A stretch of DNA of 6,254 nt, from positions 1 to 6,254 of the forward strand of contig JACPMP010000133.1 of NCBI GenBank assembly GCA_016185915.1, read 5' to 3'. Every line of letters begins with the position of its first letter. Positions within the stretch are counted from its first letter, which is position 1. Made by a program: the position numbers and the translations under genes. Of the stretch, positions 5,305 to 6,254 are shown in pieces. This DNA is from Candidatus Woesearchaeota archaeon (lineage in GTDB: Archaea > Nanobdellota > Nanobdellia > Woesearchaeales > GW2011-AR4). Under the pieces are notes generated by a model. It was not told the DNA's origin, ran no database searches, and worked only from the letters and a program-made list of their open reading frames with translations.

Positions 5305-5882
5305 TATTTTATAACTCCAAGTATTCCATATACCAACTTATCCTTTACTTTAATGAAATCTGCATTTGTTGAGGCCTCTGCAATAATGCAATTATTCTCT
5401 GTATGGACATTTGTTGCGTTCCCATGTCTGAAATAGACAACAGGGACATTTAATGTTGATTCATTGCATGTTATTATTGGCATATTGAATGTATTGTTTG
5501 TTGTGAAACCGTTTCTTAAATAAATGTTGTATGCGCCCAAAGTCAGCCCCATCTGATACTGCGCCTGCGCAATTGATTGAGCATAAGTATTGTTTAAATC
5601 GTAAGTGCTGTCTATCTCAAATTTGCTCTGCAACATTTTGGCAAAATCATCAAATGCAAGGACACCTTCCACTTCGCTTGGCAAAAAGCTGAAGGCAGCA
5701 GTTCTTCCGTTTATCTTGGCTTCCCACCTGTCGGCATATTTAACAAACTTAATCCCATTGTATTTTATTACTTCATTTTGAGGTTGAAAGCCAAAAAATA
5801 CAAAACTAACAGAGGTTCCTATCATTATAAAAATTATAAACAATATTAAGCCCCATTTTTTCTTCTCTTTCTGCTCTTTCAT
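5304..5882 (-). CDS. Single-pass membrane protein with two-cysteine extracytoplasmic domain, paralogue of the downstream gene
   Basis: A protein of 192 residues and the first gene of the pair. A short basic cytoplasmic tail (KEQKEKKK, 2-9) precedes one transmembrane helix at about 11-31, which is an N-in, C-out signal anchor. The outer domain (about 35-192) has two cysteines, Cys139 and Cys165. They align with Cys221 and Cys245 of the downstream product and probably form one disulfide. Four Asn-x-Ser/Thr sequons (Asn97, 129, 140, 155) fit surface glycosylation. It lacks the SHOCT-like cytoplasmic region and the extra Cys pair of its paralogue. A TATA box centred 27 bp before the ATG at 5882 indicates a leaderless start. 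No homology to a characterised family was recognised; pilus, secretion, adhesion and receptor roles all remain possible. Confidence 0.85.
   Translation of the reverse strand: MKEQKEKKKWGLILFIIFIMIGTSVSFVFFGFQPQNEVIKYNGIKFVKYADRWEAKINGRTAAFSFLPSEVEGVLAFDDFAKMLQSKFEIDSTYDLNNTYAQSIAQAQYQMGLTLGAYNIYLRNGFTTNNTFNMPIITCNESTLNVPVVYFRHGNATNVHTENNCIIAEASTNADFIKVKDKLVYGILGVIK
5315..5318 (-). promoter_or_regulatory. Internal Shine-Dalgarno site of the downstream operon gene
   Basis: GGAG on the minus strand lies within the last codons of the upstream gene, 10 nt before the ATG at 5304. Together with the TAATG overlap it suggests translational coupling. Archaeal genes that are internal to operons often keep such a site even when first genes are leaderless. 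Confidence 0.5.
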
Positions 5883-5903
5883 TAGAACTGCGAATAAATG
5901 TCA

Positions 5904-5913
5904 TTATTTAAAA
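5904..5913 (-). promoter_or_regulatory. TATA box of the membrane-protein operon
   Basis: TTTTAAATAA on the minus strand is centred about 27 bp before the ATG at 5882, with no Shine-Dalgarno site between. This predicts a leaderless operon mRNA. Confidence 0.6.
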
Positions 5914-5919
5914 GTTTTG

Positions 5920-5967
5920 AAATGCCGCTGCGGAGTTGTTGATAAAAAGTATATTTTTGGGGCATTT
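5920..5967. repeat. Inverted repeat between the operon and the DUF2283-like gene
   Basis: AAATGCC (5920-5926) and GGCATTT (5961-5967) are perfect reverse complements with 34 bp between them. A small CCG/CGG hairpin adjoins the left arm (5925-5933). It lies just upstream of the operon's TATA box and downstream of the DUF2283-like gene. It could therefore help end that transcript or bind a regulator; chance is also possible. Confidence 0.3.
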
Positions 5968-5980
5968 TAATGAGAATAAA

Positions 5981-6254
5981 TTAAACTACTGCTTCACAAA
6001 CTAATGTAGAATCAGGCAATTTCTGGTTTATTTGCTGTGCAATTATTGGGTTTTTCTCAATAATCTTGTTTCTTATCTTTACTTGGAATACTAATCTAAT
6101 CTCAATAATGTGTTCATGCACATTAATTGTAAATTGCCAATTTGGGATTTTTAATAAACTCTTTTTGTCAATGTTAAGATATTCAGAAGCATCAAACATT
6201 TGAATTCCAACTAAAAATCCTTCTTTATCAACATCAACAACCAGATTATCCAAT
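5981..6254 (-). CDS. DUF2283-like protein, N-terminus beyond window edge
   Basis: The last 91 codons of a gene reading in from the right edge; its start is not in the window. The visible beginning, DNLVVDVDKEGFLVGIQMFDAS, carries the core DUF2283 pattern (vvDvDeeGxvvGIEilxAS). This is a small beta-rich family of unknown function that is widespread in bacteria and archaea. The usual first strands of the domain must lie outside. The protein continues about 65 residues past the core. That tail is rich in Ile, Lys and Asn with alternating hydrophobic residues (FTINVHEHIIEIRLVFQVKI) and ends in LVCEAVV, which is longer than minimal DUF2283 proteins. A TTG near 6253 is in frame but there is no reason to call it the start. 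Family assignment is moderately secure; function unknown. Confidence 0.72.
   Translation of the reverse strand, partial: LDNLVVDVDKEGFLVGIQMFDASEYLNIDKKSLLKIPNWQFTINVHEHIIEIRLVFQVKIRNKIIEKNPIIAQQINQKLPDSTLVCEAVV

Overview
This is an AT-rich window that most likely comes from a DPANN-type archaeon (Woesearchaeota/Pacearchaeota-like). Three things support this. Several starts read as leaderless archaeal genes, with a TATA-like box centred about 26 bp before the ATG and no Shine-Dalgarno site. The intergenic ends carry plain T-tracts rather than bacterial hairpin terminators. The protein repertoire also fits: an archaeal-type CTP synthase, a compact rhomboid with a charged tail, and small orphan membrane proteins. 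The phylum is inferred from remembered family resemblance, not from a search.

Layout. (1) 1-1188, minus: CTP synthase (pyrG), cut by the left edge inside its glutaminase domain. (2) 1189-1595: gene-free region. Read on the minus strand it looks like a roughly 118-nt pyrG leader with two GC-rich hairpins and a Shine-Dalgarno site, preceded by a TATA box and a short inverted repeat. (3) 1602-3648, plus: four separately promoted genes, encoding pterin-4a-carbinolamine dehydratase, a rhomboid protease, a small Rossmann-like protein with a CARF-like signature, and a four-helix orphan membrane protein. T-tracts follow the second and fourth. (4) 3679-4269, minus: a class I methyltransferase of the RsmC/MJ0882 type, convergent with the orphan membrane gene. 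(5) 4270-4476: gene-free, very AT-rich. (6) 4477-5882, minus: a two-gene operon with TAATG overlap, encoding two paralogous single-pass membrane proteins with conserved extracytoplasmic cysteines. (7) 5981-6254, minus: the C-terminal part of a DUF2283-like protein, cut by the right edge.

How the genes relate. Most are single housekeeping or orphan genes with their own promoters, so gene order says little about shared function. The exception is the overlapping paralogous pair, which probably makes two partner subunits of one surface assembly. There is no CRISPR array, tRNA, rRNA, insertion sequence or obvious horizontally acquired cassette. The points most worth follow-up are the pyrG leader, the membrane-protein pair and the CARF-like protein.
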